A DNA stretch of 64,000 nt, from contig CAMDXA010000005.1 of NCBI GenBank assembly GCA_945878065.1, positions 33,060 to 97,059 of the forward strand, given 5' to 3'. The notes under the pieces were generated by a model. The model was not told the origin of the DNA, did no database searches, and saw only the letters and a list, made by a program, of their open reading frames with translations. Positions within the stretch are counted from its first letter, which is position 1. The number at the start of each line of letters is the position of its first letter. Positions 9,010-17,512 of this stretch are shown here, one piece after another. A program made the translations under genes and the position numbers. This DNA comes from Bordetella parapertussis. GTDB lineage: Bacteria; Pseudomonadota; Gammaproteobacteria; Burkholderiales; Burkholderiaceae_C.

Positions 9010-9035
9010 GTAGGATGCCTAGCGTGTCATCCTAC
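9010..9035. promoter_or_regulatory. Perfect inverted repeat between ffh and the YpjD-like gene
   Basis: GTAGGATG (9010-9017) and CATCCTAC (9028-9035) form an 8-bp perfect dyad with a 10-base spacer in the 73-base divergent gap. It could be an operator shared by both genes, or an RNA hairpin in one leader. No regulator is recognised. Confidence 0.4.
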
Positions 9036-9065
9036 AAGTTCTCAATGACCCGCTAAACTGTTCAC

Positions 9066-9878
9066 ATGATTGTATTGAGCGCATCCCAATTCAGCCTGGT
9101 CTGGGGCCTGGTCGCTGCCATGGCTTACGCGCTGGGCGCTCTCTTTGGCGGGCGTTTGTCTGCCCAGCAAAGCCGCAATTACCTGTGGCTGATTTCATTG
9201 GTTCACGGCCTGAGTGTCATTGCCAGTTTGATTCCCTCCGAGGACGGCTTGGCACGATTTGGCTTTGCCCCGGCTTTGTCAGCCACCGCTTGGCTGGTGT
9301 TGCTGGTCTACACCTTGGAGCACCATTGGTTTCCACAAATGCAAACCCGTTGGCTGATGTCTGGCGTGGGCATGGTGGCCGTCATCTTGCCTTTGGTGTT
9401 TCCTGGCCATGCTTTGCACAGCACATCATCGGCATGGTTGCCGTTTCACTGGATGCTTGGCATGGCTTCTTACGCGCTGTTTGCGGCGGCAGTCGTGCAT
9501 GCCAGTTTGATGAACCGCGCAGAGCGGCAAATACGTTTGGGTGCGGTTGATCCTTCCGGGTTGCCGTTGCTGACGCTCGAGCGCCTGACTTTTCGCTTTG
9601 TCAACATCGGCTTTTCCTTACTCACCGCCACTTTATTGGCTGGATGGTTGTTTGGTGAGCAACTCAACGAACCTGACAAAGCCTATCGCCTAGACCACAA
9701 AACGCTTTTCGCGCTATTGGCCTGGCTGGTGTTCTTGGTGCTGATGTGGGGACGCAAATACCGTGGCTGGCGAGGCGCTTTGGCTGTTCGCATGCTCTAC
9801 ACAGGCGCGCTAATGCTGTTTTTGTCATATGCCGGTTCGCGCTTTGTCACCGAAGTGTTTTTGGGACGCGTCATATGA
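9066..9878 (+). CDS. YpjD/CcsA-like cytochrome c assembly family membrane protein
   Basis: 270 residues with about eight hydrophobic segments (for example 5-27, 42-58, 73-87, 99-115, 127-145, 177-198, 215-232, 245-262). It belongs to the CcsA/CcmC-like family to which YpjD belongs, whose members handle haem or act in cytochrome maturation. The exact role of YpjD is not settled. Histidines in the HHW and PFHWMLGMASY regions are candidate haem ligands. Its stop overlaps the start of the next gene (ATGA). Divergence from ffh is a common arrangement in beta- and gammaproteobacteria. Confidence 0.85.
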   Translation: MIVLSASQFSLVWGLVAAMAYALGALFGGRLSAQQSRNYLWLISLVHGLSVIASLIPSEDGLARFGFAPALSATAWLVLLVYTLEHHWFPQMQTRWLMSGVGMVAVILPLVFPGHALHSTSSAWLPFHWMLGMASYALFAAAVVHASLMNRAERQIRLGAVDPSGLPLLTLERLTFRFVNIGFSLLTATLLAGWLFGEQLNEPDKAYRLDHKTLFALLAWLVFLVLMWGRKYRGWRGALAVRMLYTGALMLFLSYAGSRFVTEVFLGRVI

Positions 9879-10102
9879 AATACCTGATATTGCTCGCCAT
9901 CGTGTTTGGTGTGATCTGGTGGATCAAGCTCAGTCGGCCTGCCAAACCACCCGCGTCGACTGGCAGTTCTGACAACGGGCCACAGCCTATGGTGCGTTGT
10001 GCGCATTGCGGTTTGCACCTGCCACAAAAAGAGGCCGTCATGTCAGGCGACATGCCTTACTGCAGTGAGGCGCACCGTCTACTGGCAGAACCTCAGGCAT
10101 GA
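9875..10102 (+). CDS. PP0621 family small zinc-finger-like protein
   Basis: 75 residues. A short N-terminal membrane segment (about 3-17) is followed by a Pro/Ser/Gly linker. A putative metal-binding module follows, with CAHCGLHLP and a later CSEAHR, as in the PP0621 family often linked to ypjD and ampD. Function is unknown. The ATG at 9875 overlaps the stop of the upstream gene; a longer upstream reading in the same frame lies inside that gene and was rejected. The last codons overlap ampD by 4 bases. Confidence 0.8.
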   Translation: MKYLILLAIVFGVIWWIKLSRPAKPPASTGSSDNGPQPMVRCAHCGLHLPQKEAVMSGDMPYCSEAHRLLAEPQA

Positions 10103-10686
10103 CCCAACAGCCTGTGTGGCAGCAAGGTTGGTACCGCTTTGCGCATGCCTTGGCTTCGCCAAATTTCGGACCGCGCCCTGCCAACACAGACATCGATTTG
10201 GTGGTGATCCATTCCATCAGCCTGCCGCCCGGTGTTTACGGCGGCAAGCAAGTGGAAGCCTTGTTCACCAACTGTTTGCAAACCTCTGAGCATCCTTATT
10301 TCGAAACATTACGAGACGTCAAAGTGTCATCGCATTTCTACATTCGCCGAGGCGGCGAGTTGCTGCAATTTGTCAGTTGCGATGACCGTGCATGGCACGC
10401 CGGCACATCCACACATGCTGGCCGCGCGCAATGCAACGACTTTTCCATCGGCATTGAACTCGAAGGGTTGGAAGGCGATGTGTTCACACAAGAACAATAC
10501 GAAAGTTTGAGTGCACTGCTACCCATGATTGCTCAGCAATACCCGCTTCAACATATTGCAGGACACGAACACATCGCGCCAGACAGAAAAAAAGATCCCG
10601 GCAAGGGATTTTCTTGGCGTTTTTTGCAACAAAGTCTCGGTTGGCCCAACTATTTTTTCAGCGCATGCGAAGAATCTATTCGCTAA
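10099..10686 (+). CDS. ampD: AmpD, 1,6-anhydro-N-acetylmuramyl-L-alanine amidase
   Basis: 195 residues, cytoplasmic (no signal peptide). AmpD cleaves the peptide from anhydroMurNAc muropeptides during cell-wall recycling and so lowers the inducer of AmpR-type beta-lactamase control. Zinc ligands are visible as H38 (VVIHSISLPPG), a His in the AGHEHIAPDRKKDPG block, and the Asp of that KKDPG. WHAG and SIGIELEG are further family marks. It overlaps the PP0621-like gene by 4 bases and ends this short operon. mpl at 21.5 kb acts in the same recycling pathway. Confidence 0.95.
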   Translation: MTQQPVWQQGWYRFAHALASPNFGPRPANTDIDLVVIHSISLPPGVYGGKQVEALFTNCLQTSEHPYFETLRDVKVSSHFYIRRGGELLQFVSCDDRAWHAGTSTHAGRAQCNDFSIGIELEGLEGDVFTQEQYESLSALLPMIAQQYPLQHIAGHEHIAPDRKKDPGKGFSWRFLQQSLGWPNYFFSACEESIR

Positions 10687-10768
10687 ATTCCCACTCAGGT
10701 TAATTCTAAATACAGCAAATTGCTACAAAAAGAATCACCGCGCGAGAAATTTTTAAAAAAAGGGTCAA

Positions 10769-10784
10769 ACACTACGTGTAGTGT
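10769..10784 (+). promoter_or_regulatory. NrdR box 1
   Basis: ACACTACGTGTAGTGT is a perfect 16-base palindrome close to the NrdR consensus (ACACTATATATTGTGT-like). It lies just before the -35 element of the nrdA promoter. NrdR represses ribonucleotide reductase operons when dATP is high. Confidence 0.85.
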
Positions 10785-10785
10785 G

Positions 10786-10814
10786 TTGAAAAGAGTTGCC
10801 ACCCCATATATAGT
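10786..10814 (+). promoter_or_regulatory. Sigma-70 promoter of nrdAB
   Basis: TTGAAA (10786-10791), a 17-base spacer and TATAGT (10809-10814). The -10 hexamer lies inside NrdR box 2, and the -35 starts right after box 1. Transcription would start near 10821, giving a leader of about 90 bases. Confidence 0.75.
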
Positions 10815-10816
10815 GT
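10801..10816 (+). promoter_or_regulatory. NrdR box 2
   Basis: ACCCCATATATAGTGT keeps the core ATATATAGTGT of the NrdR consensus. Its centre is 32 bases from that of box 1, about three helical turns, the spacing required for cooperative NrdR binding. Confidence 0.85.
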
Positions 10817-10910
10817 GGGCTGTGCACATTTGCGCTGGCGCTCCCTGCCTGCGCACACAAAAAAATAAGAAGTTACCAAAAGCATTCACGCCCCACAGGA
10901 TTACAAAAAG

Positions 10911-13829
10911 ATGCAAATTGCAACAAGCCCGACGAATGTCAACCCCTTTGTCAAAGCCACAGAAACCACAGGTGCTGCGCAGTCAGCATTGATGTCTTCA
11001 TTAAGCCAGTACCAAATCATCCGCAGAAATGGCGCGGTGGTGCCCTTCGAACCCGCCAAGATTGCGGTTGCCATGATGAAGGCGTTTTTGGCGGTACACG
11101 GCACCCAAGGCGCCGCCTCCTCCAGCGTGCGCGAAACCGTTGACCAATTGACACAAGCGGTCACACGCGCCCTGATGCGTTCACGCCCGGGCGGCGGAAC
11201 TTTTCATATTGAAGATGTGCAAGACCAAGTGGAACTCGGTTTGATGCGCGGCAGCCACCACGAAGTGGCGCGTTCTTATGTGCTCTATCGTGAACGCCGC
11301 AGCCAAGAGCGCGCTGCCCACAAAGAAACCACCATTAATACCGGTCCGCAATTGCATGCCATCGTTGACGGCGAACGCGTGGTGCTTGACACCCAGCGTT
11401 TGCAACAACTGATTGAAGCCGCGTGCGAAAACCTGGGCGCAGATGTCACCGCTGCACCTATCTTGACCGAAACCATGCGCAATCTGTACGACGGCATACC
11501 GATGGAAGAAGTGCATAAAGCTTCGGTGCTGGCAGCCAGAACAATGATTGAAAAAGAACCGGGCTACACCTTTGCCACAGCCCGCTTGCTGATGTATTCC
11601 ATCACCAAAGAAGTTTTGGGCCACGAAGCCACCCATGCCGAAATGGCAGGGCATTACCAGCGTACTTTCGCTGACTTCATGAAAAAAGGTGTGGAAAATG
11701 ATTTGCTCGACGCGCGTTTGCTTCAGTTTGACTTGCCCCGTTTGGCCAAAGCCCTCAAGCCTGAGCGCGACTTCCAGTTCGACTACCTCGGCTTGCAAAC
11801 CTTGTACGACCGTTATTTTTTGCACGTCCGTAAACAACGCATTGAATTGCCGCAGTCGTTTTTCATGCGTGTCGCCATGGGCTTGTCGCTCAATGAAGTC
11901 AACCGCGAAGAGCGCGCGATCGAGTTCTACGAAATTCTTTCGTCGTTTGATTTCATGTCGAGTACCCCCACGCTGTTCAACAGCGGCACTACCCGTCCGC
12001 AACTCTCTAGCTGCTACCTCACCACCGTGCCCGACGATCTCGACGGCATTTACGAATCCATCAAAGAAAACGCGCTGCTCTCTAAATTCGCTGGCGGCTT
12101 GGGCAACGACTGGACCCGCGTGCGCGCCTTGGGCAGTCACATCAAAGGCACCAACGGCGAATCGCAAGGTGTGGTGCCTTTCCTCAAGGTCGTCAACGAC
12201 ACCGCTGTTGCCGTCAACCAAGGCGGTAAACGCAAGGGCGCGGTCTGCACCTACCTAGAAACCTGGCACTTAGACATTGAAGAATTTCTGGAACTGCGCA
12301 AAAACACCGGCGACGACCGCCGCCGCACGCACGACATGAACACCGCCAATTGGATTCCCGATTTATTCATGCGCCGCGTCATGGAAAAGGGTGAATGGAC
12401 GCTGTTCTCTCCCTCCAACACCCCTGATTTGCATGACAAATTTGGTTCAGAGTTTGAAAAAGCCTATACCGCCTACGAAGCACAAGCGCGCCAAGGCTTG
12501 ATCAAACCCAGCAAGACAGTGCAAGCCACCGACTTGTGGCGCAGGATGCTGACCATGTTGTTTGAAACCGGTCATCCATGGATCACCTTCAAAGACGCTT
12601 GCAATGTGCGCTCACCCCAGCAGCACAGCGGCGTGGTGCATTCCTCCAACCTGTGCACAGAAATCACTTTAAACACCAGCGACACAGAAACCGCTGTGTG
12701 TAACCTGGGTTCGGTCAATTTGGTGCGTCACCTCAAGCAAGGCCCGCAAGGACAGGAGTTGGACCACGACAAGCTCAAGAAAACCATCAACACCGCAATG
12801 CGCATGCTCGACAATGTGATTGACATCAACTATTACGCCGTCAAAAAAGCCCGCGACTCCAACCTGCGTCACCGTCCTGTGGGTTTGGGCATCATGGCAT
12901 TCCAAGACAGTTTGTACGAGCAACATATTCCATACGCTTCACAAGCTGCCGTTGAATTCGCTGACAAATCGATGGAAGCTATTTGCTACTACGCCTACTG
13001 GGCTTCCACCGAGTTGGCCCGCGAAAGAGGCCGCTACTCCACTTACAAGGGTTCATTGTGGGACCAAGGCATTTTGCCTTTGGATACTCTGAATTTGCTG
13101 GAAAAATCACGTGGCGGTTACATCGAAGTAGACCGCAGCGCTACGTTGGACTGGGAGGCGTTGCGCCGCAAGATCGCCACCGACGGCATGCGCAATTCCA
13201 ACTGTGTTGCCATCGCTCCCACCGCCACGATTTCTAATATTGTCGGTGTTGATGCTTCCATCGAACCTTGCTTTGGCAACCTGTCAGTCAAGTCCAATTT
13301 GTCTGGTGAGTTCACCATCATCAATTCCTATTTGGTGCGTGACCTCAAACGTCTGGGCCTGTGGGACGATGTCATGGTCATGGACCTCAAACACTTTGAC
13401 GGTTCGCTGCGCCCGATTGACCGCGTTCCGCAAGACCTCAAAGACATGTATGCCACTGCATTCGAGGTTGAAACACAGTGGCTGGTTGAGGCAGCTGCGC
13501 GCCGCCAAAAATGGATCGACCAAGCGCAGTCACTCAACATCTACATGGCGGGTGCCTCTGGCAAAAAACTCGACGAGACTTACAAACTCGCTTGGCTGCG
13601 CGGACTCAAAACCACCTACTACCTGCGCACCACCAGTGCCACGCAAATCGAAAAATCCACCGTACAAGCAGGCTCGCATAACGCGGTTTCCTCTGGCGGT
13701 GGCGGCTCTGGTTTGAGTGCCATGGAACTTGCAGCTGCAGCCGCACGTTCACAAATTCTGTCGGCTTCACCGGCCACTGATGTCAAATTTTGCGGCGTCG
13801 ATGACCCTACCTGCGAAGCATGTCAGTAA
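10911..13829 (+). CDS. nrdA: Class Ia ribonucleoside-diphosphate reductase, alpha subunit
   Basis: 972 residues, longer than E. coli NrdA (761). It reduces NDPs to dNDPs together with NrdB. The N-terminal ~33 residues are a variable lead. An ATP-cone allosteric domain (about 34-135) senses the ATP/dATP ratio. The catalytic barrel carries SSCYLT, SSNLCTEITLN (the N-x-C-x-E active-site triad) and AVCNLGSVNL. The C-terminal tail ends in CEACQ, the CxxC pair that relays electrons from thioredoxin or glutaredoxin. The gene lies behind two NrdR boxes, and nrdB follows after 133 bases. Much of the extra length sits around the N-terminus and inserts before the C-terminus. Confidence 0.96.
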   Translation: MQIATSPTNVNPFVKATETTGAAQSALMSSLSQYQIIRRNGAVVPFEPAKIAVAMMKAFLAVHGTQGAASSSVRETVDQLTQAVTRALMRSRPGGGTFHIEDVQDQVELGLMRGSHHEVARSYVLYRERRSQERAAHKETTINTGPQLHAIVDGERVVLDTQRLQQLIEAACENLGADVTAAPILTETMRNLYDGIPMEEVHKASVLAARTMIEKEPGYTFATARLLMYSITKEVLGHEATHAEMAGHYQRTFADFMKKGVENDLLDARLLQFDLPRLAKALKPERDFQFDYLGLQTLYDRYFLHVRKQRIELPQSFFMRVAMGLSLNEVNREERAIEFYEILSSFDFMSSTPTLFNSGTTRPQLSSCYLTTVPDDLDGIYESIKENALLSKFAGGLGNDWTRVRALGSHIKGTNGESQGVVPFLKVVNDTAVAVNQGGKRKGAVCTYLETWHLDIEEFLELRKNTGDDRRRTHDMNTANWIPDLFMRRVMEKGEWTLFSPSNTPDLHDKFGSEFEKAYTAYEAQARQGLIKPSKTVQATDLWRRMLTMLFETGHPWITFKDACNVRSPQQHSGVVHSSNLCTEITLNTSDTETAVCNLGSVNLVRHLKQGPQGQELDHDKLKKTINTAMRMLDNVIDINYYAVKKARDSNLRHRPVGLGIMAFQDSLYEQHIPYASQAAVEFADKSMEAICYYAYWASTELARERGRYSTYKGSLWDQGILPLDTLNLLEKSRGGYIEVDRSATLDWEALRRKIATDGMRNSNCVAIAPTATISNIVGVDASIEPCFGNLSVKSNLSGEFTIINSYLVRDLKRLGLWDDVMVMDLKHFDGSLRPIDRVPQDLKDMYATAFEVETQWLVEAAARRQKWIDQAQSLNIYMAGASGKKLDETYKLAWLRGLKTTYYLRTTSATQIEKSTVQAGSHNAVSSGGGGSGLSAMELAAAAARSQILSASPATDVKFCGVDDPTCEACQ

Positions 13830-13835
13830 CGAATT

Positions 13836-13863
13836 CGAGCGCTGCTTTTATTGTCAGCGCTCG
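13836..13863 (+). promoter_or_regulatory. Perfect stem-loop between nrdA and nrdB
   Basis: CGAGCGCTG (13836-13844) pairs fully with CAGCGCTCG (13855-13863) across a 10-base loop, 6 bases after the nrdA stop. There is no T-run, so it is more likely an mRNA-stability or processing element, or a partial terminator that sets the nrdA:nrdB ratio. Confidence 0.55.
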
Positions 13864-13912
13864 CATCAATTGCAATTCAACAACAATTTTCCTTGCAGTT
13901 TTGAATGAATCC

Positions 13913-13941
13913 TTTGCGTTTCACAAGCATGCACCCATAAT
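13913..13941 (+). promoter_or_regulatory. Possible weak promoter for nrdB
   Basis: TTTGCG (13913-13918), 17 bases, CATAAT (13936-13941), upstream of the nrdB ATG at 13963. The -10 is good and the -35 is poor. No NrdR box accompanies it. Confidence 0.3.
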
Positions 13942-13962
13942 CCAAAGAATGGAATTACCAAT

Positions 13963-15177
13963 ATGTTGACCTGGGAAGAAGAAGCAAAACCCACATCGCC
14001 CATCGCGGCCCCCATGGGTGACTTCAACAGTCACCTGAATGCGTCACCCTCCCCTACTTCAGTGCCCGCCTCTCGCATCCTCAACGATGGCGCTGTACTT
14101 TCAGACACATCCCCTGGTCCCGCATCGCGCGCCTTCACATCTGCGCCTGCTCCGACTGGTCGCCGCGTCAATGCCGCAGACAAGCGCATCATCAACGGAC
14201 AAACCGATGTCAACCAATTGGTGCCGTTCAAATACAAATGGGCTTGGGAAAAATATTTAGCCACTTGCGCAAACCACTGGATGCCGCAAGAAGTCAACAT
14301 GACGCGCGACATCGCTCTGTGGAAAGATCCCAACGGCCTGACAGAAGATGAGCGCCGCATCATCAAACGCAATCTTGGTTTTTTTGTCACCGCCGACTCA
14401 CTCGCCGCCAACAATATCGTGCTGGGCACTTACCGCCACATCACCGCGCCCGAATGCCGTCAGTTTCTGTTGCGCCAGGCTTTCGAGGAAGCCATTCACA
14501 CCCACGCTTACCAATACATCGTGGAATCGCTGGGTCTGGATGAAAGTGAAATCTTCAATGCTTACCAGGAAGTGACCTCCATCCGCGACAAAGATGAGTT
14601 TCTTATTCCATTCATTGAAGCCATCATGGACCCCCACTTCCACACTGGCACGGTTGAAACCGACCAAACGCTGCTGAAGTCCTTGATCGTGTTTGCCTGC
14701 CTCATGGAAGGTTTGTTCTTCTATGTAGGCTTTACCCAAATCCTGGCATTGGGTCGTCAAAACAAAATGACTGGTGCTGCAGAGCAGTACCAGTACATCT
14801 TGCGTGACGAATCCATGCACTGCAACTTCGGCATTGATCTGATCAACCAGATCAAGTTAGAAAATCCTCACCTGTGGACGGCCGAATTCAAAGCCGAGAT
14901 CATTGAACTTTTTCACAAAGCCGTTGAGTTGGAATACCGCTATGCTGAAGACACCATGCCACGCGGCGTGCTCGGCATGAATGCTTCCATGTTCAAAGGT
15001 TACTTGCGCTATATCGCCAACCGTCGCGCCACCCAAATCGGCTTGGACGCGTTGTACCCCCACGAGGAAAATCCATTCCCGTGGATGAGCGAAATGATCG
15101 ACCTGAAAAAAGAACGTAACTTTTTTGAGACCCGCGTGATCGAGTACCAAACCGGCGGCGCGCTGTCTTGGGATTGA
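13963..15177 (+). CDS. nrdB: Class Ia ribonucleoside-diphosphate reductase, beta subunit
   Basis: 404 residues. NrdB holds the di-iron centre and tyrosyl radical that starts catalysis in NrdA. The first ~70 residues are a Pro/Ser/Thr-rich extension. The ferritin-like core follows: [11 protein letters not shown] (first metal-ligand helix), then [19 protein letters not shown] with Glu, His and the radical Tyr in the E-x-x-H-x3-Y arrangement. [15 protein letters not shown] provides the second Glu/His pair. Tyr is present, so this is a classical tyrosyl-radical enzyme. It lies 133 bases after nrdA and is followed by a terminator. Confidence 0.96.
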   Translation: MLTWEEEAKPTSPIAAPMGDFNSHLNASPSPTSVPASRILNDGAVLSDTSPGPASRAFTSAPAPTGRRVNAADKRIINGQTDVNQLVPFKYKWAWEKYLATCANHWMPQEVNMTRDIALWKDPNGLTEDERRIIKRNLGFFVTADSLAANNIVLGTYRHITAPECRQFLLRQAFEEAIHTHAYQYIVESLGLDESEIFNAYQEVTSIRDKDEFLIPFIEAIMDPHFHTGTVETDQTLLKSLIVFACLMEGLFFYVGFTQILALGRQNKMTGAAEQYQYILRDESMHCNFGIDLINQIKLENPHLWTAEFKAEIIELFHKAVELEYRYAEDTMPRGVLGMNASMFKGYLRYIANRRATQIGLDALYPHEENPFPWMSEMIDLKKERNFFETRVIEYQTGGALSWD

Positions 15178-15213
15178 AACTGACATGACCTTTTTTGTTC
15201 CCCCTGCACACAA

Positions 15214-15241
15214 CATCTTCCACAGTGAAAAGATGCTTTTT
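15214..15241 (+). terminator. Terminator after nrdB
   Basis: CATCTT (15214-15219) pairs with AAGATG (15230-15235) and is followed by a C and T5. The stem is short, 37 bases after the nrdB stop. Confidence 0.55.
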
Positions 15242-15264
15242 GTGGGTCAGGAACACACCCCGTT

Positions 15265-15294
15265 CATGGTGTTGAACCACGGTTCAGCACCATG
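15265..15294 (+). promoter_or_regulatory. Strong 14-bp hairpin upstream of the H1-like gene
   Basis: CATGGTGTTGAACC (15265-15278) pairs with GGTTCAGCACCATG (15281-15294) with one non-Watson-Crick position and a 2-base AC spacer. No T-run follows. Such a tight long dyad could be a protein-binding operator or a processing signal. Confidence 0.5.
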
Positions 15295-15297
15295 AAT

Positions 15298-15325
15298 CAC
15301 TTGGACTGCAAAGACCAAGTGTTTT
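15298..15325 (+). terminator. Third hairpin before the H1-like gene, terminator-like
   Basis: CACTTGG (15298-15304) and CCAAGTG (15315-15321) form a 7-bp perfect stem with a 10-base loop, followed by T4. It is either a weak terminator or an attenuator in the leader of the H1-like gene, whose ATG is 40 bases on. Confidence 0.45.
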
Positions 15326-15364
15326 GAACCAACGATCTAAGATCTTGATCTAGGAGAGTATCTA

Positions 15365-15841
15365 ATGGCAACTGCAAAAAAATCCGCTGCAAAAAAACCA
15401 GCAGCAAAAAAACCGGCCGCTAAAAAAGCTGCCGCAAAGAAACCTGTCGCTAAAAAAGTAGCAGCTAAAAAGCCCGCAGCTAAGAAAAAGCCTGCAGCTA
15501 AAAAGCCAGCCGCTAAAAAAGTAGCAGCCAAAAAGCCCGCAGCTAAGAAAAAGCCTGCAGCCAAAAAGCCAGCCGCTAAAAAAGCAGCCGCTAAAAAGCC
15601 TGCAGCTAAAAAAGCAGCAGCCAAAAAGCCTGCTGCCAAAAAACCTGCGGCTAAAAAAAAAGTAACAAGTAGCAAACCAGCAGCCAAGAAGCCGGCAGCC
15701 AAGCCGGCCGCTAAACCTGCGGCTAAGCCAGCGGTCAAAAAACCGCAAGCAAACCCCGCAGCCCAAGCGGTTGCACATGTGGCACAAACCACTTTAAACC
15801 CGCAAGCAGCTTGGCCGTTTCCTACGGCCACCAAGCCCTGA
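15365..15841 (+). CDS. Lysine/alanine-rich histone H1-like protein
   Basis: 158 residues, almost entirely repeats of the AAKKPAAKK type over residues 2-125, with Val or Ala variations. A less repetitive C-terminal end (about 130-158) contains [14 protein letters not shown]. Proteins of this kind (H1-like, AlgP/HctA-type tails) bind DNA through charge and help pack the nucleoid or tune transcription. There is no globular domain, so fold-based assignment is impossible. The good ribosome site (AGGAGA) and A/G-rich but frame-conserved codons support expression. Repeated DNA makes length changes by slippage likely. A near-perfect terminator follows. Confidence 0.85.
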   Translation: MATAKKSAAKKPAAKKPAAKKAAAKKPVAKKVAAKKPAAKKKPAAKKPAAKKVAAKKPAAKKKPAAKKPAAKKAAAKKPAAKKAAAKKPAAKKPAAKKKVTSSKPAAKKPAAKPAAKPAAKPAVKKPQANPAAQAVAHVAQTTLNPQAAWPFPTATKP

Positions 15842-15864
15842 AAAGGTGCTCGATGTTTGCCTAC

Positions 15865-15895
15865 AACCCGGTGTCTGATCGCACCGGGTTTTTTT
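15865..15895 (+). terminator. Rho-independent terminator after the H1-like gene
   Basis: AACCCGGTG (15865-15873) pairs with CACCGGGTT (15882-15890), followed by T7 ending at 15895. It stands between the H1-like gene and the convergent kinase gene. Confidence 0.85.
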
Positions 15896-16778
15896 ATGTC
15901 AACGTGTAATTTTGAGGCCCGCGTGTCGCAATTTTTCGTGCGCCGACCTGGTTACCCAGTTCGGCACAACGCAGTAAGTCCCAGCCCTGGTCAAGTCCAA
16001 ACAACAAAGCACTGCGCCAAGCGTCACCGCAGCCGGTAGGATCCACGACAGCCTCGGCTTTCACGGGTTGCACCCATTGCATATGGCCTTGCTGCCAGAC
16101 CTCGCAACCTTTTCCGCCCAAAGTCACCACCAAGCCTTGGACCTTGGATGAAATTTCTGCGCTGTCCCAACCGGTGCGGTCTGACAACATTTTTCCTTCG
16201 TAGTCGTTGACAGTCACCCAGGTCGAGAGCTTGATGAAATGGCGCAGTGTTTCACCATCGAACATGGGCAAGCCTTGTCCTGGGTCAAACACAAATGGAA
16301 TGCCTGCGGCCGCAAATTGCTCGGCATGCTGCAGCATGGCGTCACGGCCATCGGGAGAGACGATGCCCAAGCTGATGTCAGCGCGCTTTTGCACCTGCGT
16401 GGTATGCGCTTGCATCATGGCGCCGGGGTGAAACGCGGTGATTTGGTTATTGTCCAAATCGGTCATGATCATGGCCTGCGCGGTGTAATCATCAGCAACC
16501 ATTTTCACGAACTCGGTGGCGATACCCAAGTGCTTGAGCCGGTTGAAATAGCTTTCGCCGTCGTTACCCAACGTAGCCATGGGCAGTGGATGGCCACCGA
16601 GCAATTTCAAGCCATAGGCAATATTGCCTGCACACCCCCCGAACTCTCGCTGCAGACGCGGCACCAAAAATGACACATTCAAAATATGCAATTGCTCTGG
16701 CAATATTTGCTCTTTGAACCGACCTTCAAAATGCATGATGGTGTCAAACGCCAACGATCCACAAATCACAACTGCCAT
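15894..16778 (-). CDS. PfkB-family carbohydrate/nucleoside kinase
   Basis: 294 residues from the ATG at 16778, which has a GGAT ribosome site. A longer in-frame start at 16832 would overlap the upstream gene and was not used. PfkB family marks are the N-terminal GSLAFDTI, the [15 protein letters not shown] substrate/dimer motif near 47-61, and the C-terminal anion-hole motif DPTGCGDAW near 246-254, where the usual GAGD reads GCGD. It would phosphorylate a sugar or nucleoside (adenosine-kinase-like members are known) using ATP. Substrate is not assignable. It lies downstream of DUF3426 in what looks like the accB-accC-prmA-DUF3426-kinase run. Confidence 0.85.
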   Translation of the reverse strand: MAVVICGSLAFDTIMHFEGRFKEQILPEQLHILNVSFLVPRLQREFGGCAGNIAYGLKLLGGHPLPMATLGNDGESYFNRLKHLGIATEFVKMVADDYTAQAMIMTDLDNNQITAFHPGAMMQAHTTQVQKRADISLGIVSPDGRDAMLQHAEQFAAAGIPFVFDPGQGLPMFDGETLRHFIKLSTWVTVNDYEGKMLSDRTGWDSAEISSKVQGLVVTLGGKGCEVWQQGHMQWVQPVKAEAVVDPTGCGDAWRSALLFGLDQGWDLLRCAELGNQVGARKIATRGPQNYTLT

Positions 16779-16800
16779 GGCTACATCCAATTCAAATAAT

Positions 16801-17484
16801 TTAAGGGTAAAAAAGCAATGCTTTGAAACCATCGATTGTCGGAGACAAAGACGGGTCTAGTCTAAAGGTGAAGAAAAATGCATGGTTGCCGCGCGGCCGC
16901 AAAGGGTCGGTCAGTCCCAGTTCTGAGGGCATGATGATTTTGCGCACCACATCGCCGCCCTCGGCGTTCAAGGTCAACTCCAAAGCTGGCGGCGACAACA
17001 ACGAATCGCCCAAGTTTTTCACGACCCCTTCAAACATAAATGTATCTGGCCCGACGCGTTTGAATCGACTGGACTCCAGCGCGACTTGGTCAGGGTCCAT
17101 GGGTAAATACACATCACAAGAAAAGGGCTGGCACAACCACTGCATGACGGGATGCAATTCAGGCACTCGGCCTGCAATGGCATGGCGTTGGTGAACTGCC
17201 GACTGCAAGACAAAAACCAAAACCAGCAGCGCCACCACATAAGCCGCCCACCCGTGTTTGGATTCAGGCGGCAGTTGTTGACTGTCGGCCCACACAACCG
17301 GGCGCAAAAAAGGCTGCACCATTTCTGGCGCAGGCCGGGGATCATCCATTTCAAACAAATGCTGATCGAGTTGAAACACATGGGCACATTGGCCACATCT
17401 GACCCAGCCGTCTGCGGTACTGAAATGTTCCGGCTGCACGGAAAAGCCAGCTTGGCATTGGGGGCAAAGGGTCACAAAAGCCAT
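16801..17484 (-). CDS. Zinc-ribbon and DUF3426 membrane protein
   Basis: 227 residues. An N-terminal MJ0042-type zinc ribbon has C7 and C10 (CPQC) and C30 and C33 (CGQC). A membrane helix lies near 80-97, then a periplasmic DUF3426 domain of beta-rich character. The function is unknown, although the family is very common beside prmA in betaproteobacteria. It is 28 bases downstream of prmA and 22 bases upstream of the kinase ATG, probably in one transcript. Confidence 0.85.
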   Translation of the reverse strand: MAFVTLCPQCQAGFSVQPEHFSTADGWVRCGQCAHVFQLDQHLFEMDDPRPAPEMVQPFLRPVVWADSQQLPPESKHGWAAYVVALLVLVFVLQSAVHQRHAIAGRVPELHPVMQWLCQPFSCDVYLPMDPDQVALESSRFKRVGPDTFMFEGVVKNLGDSLLSPPALELTLNAEGGDVVRKIIMPSELGLTDPLRPRGNHAFFFTFRLDPSLSPTIDGFKALLFYP

Positions 17485-17512
17485 GGGTTGTAAGCCGTCA
17501 ATCGATTAAAAA

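Noticed and set aside
10687..10768. Possible terminator after ampD (AGCAAATTGCT palindrome and A/T-rich run)
   Set aside because: The stem is only five base pairs and the T-run is not next to it.
15365..15841. Tandem repeats that could suggest a CRISPR or satellite array
   Set aside because: The repeats are codons for Lys/Ala/Pro in one long frame, without unique spacers; the gene has a ribosome site and a terminator.
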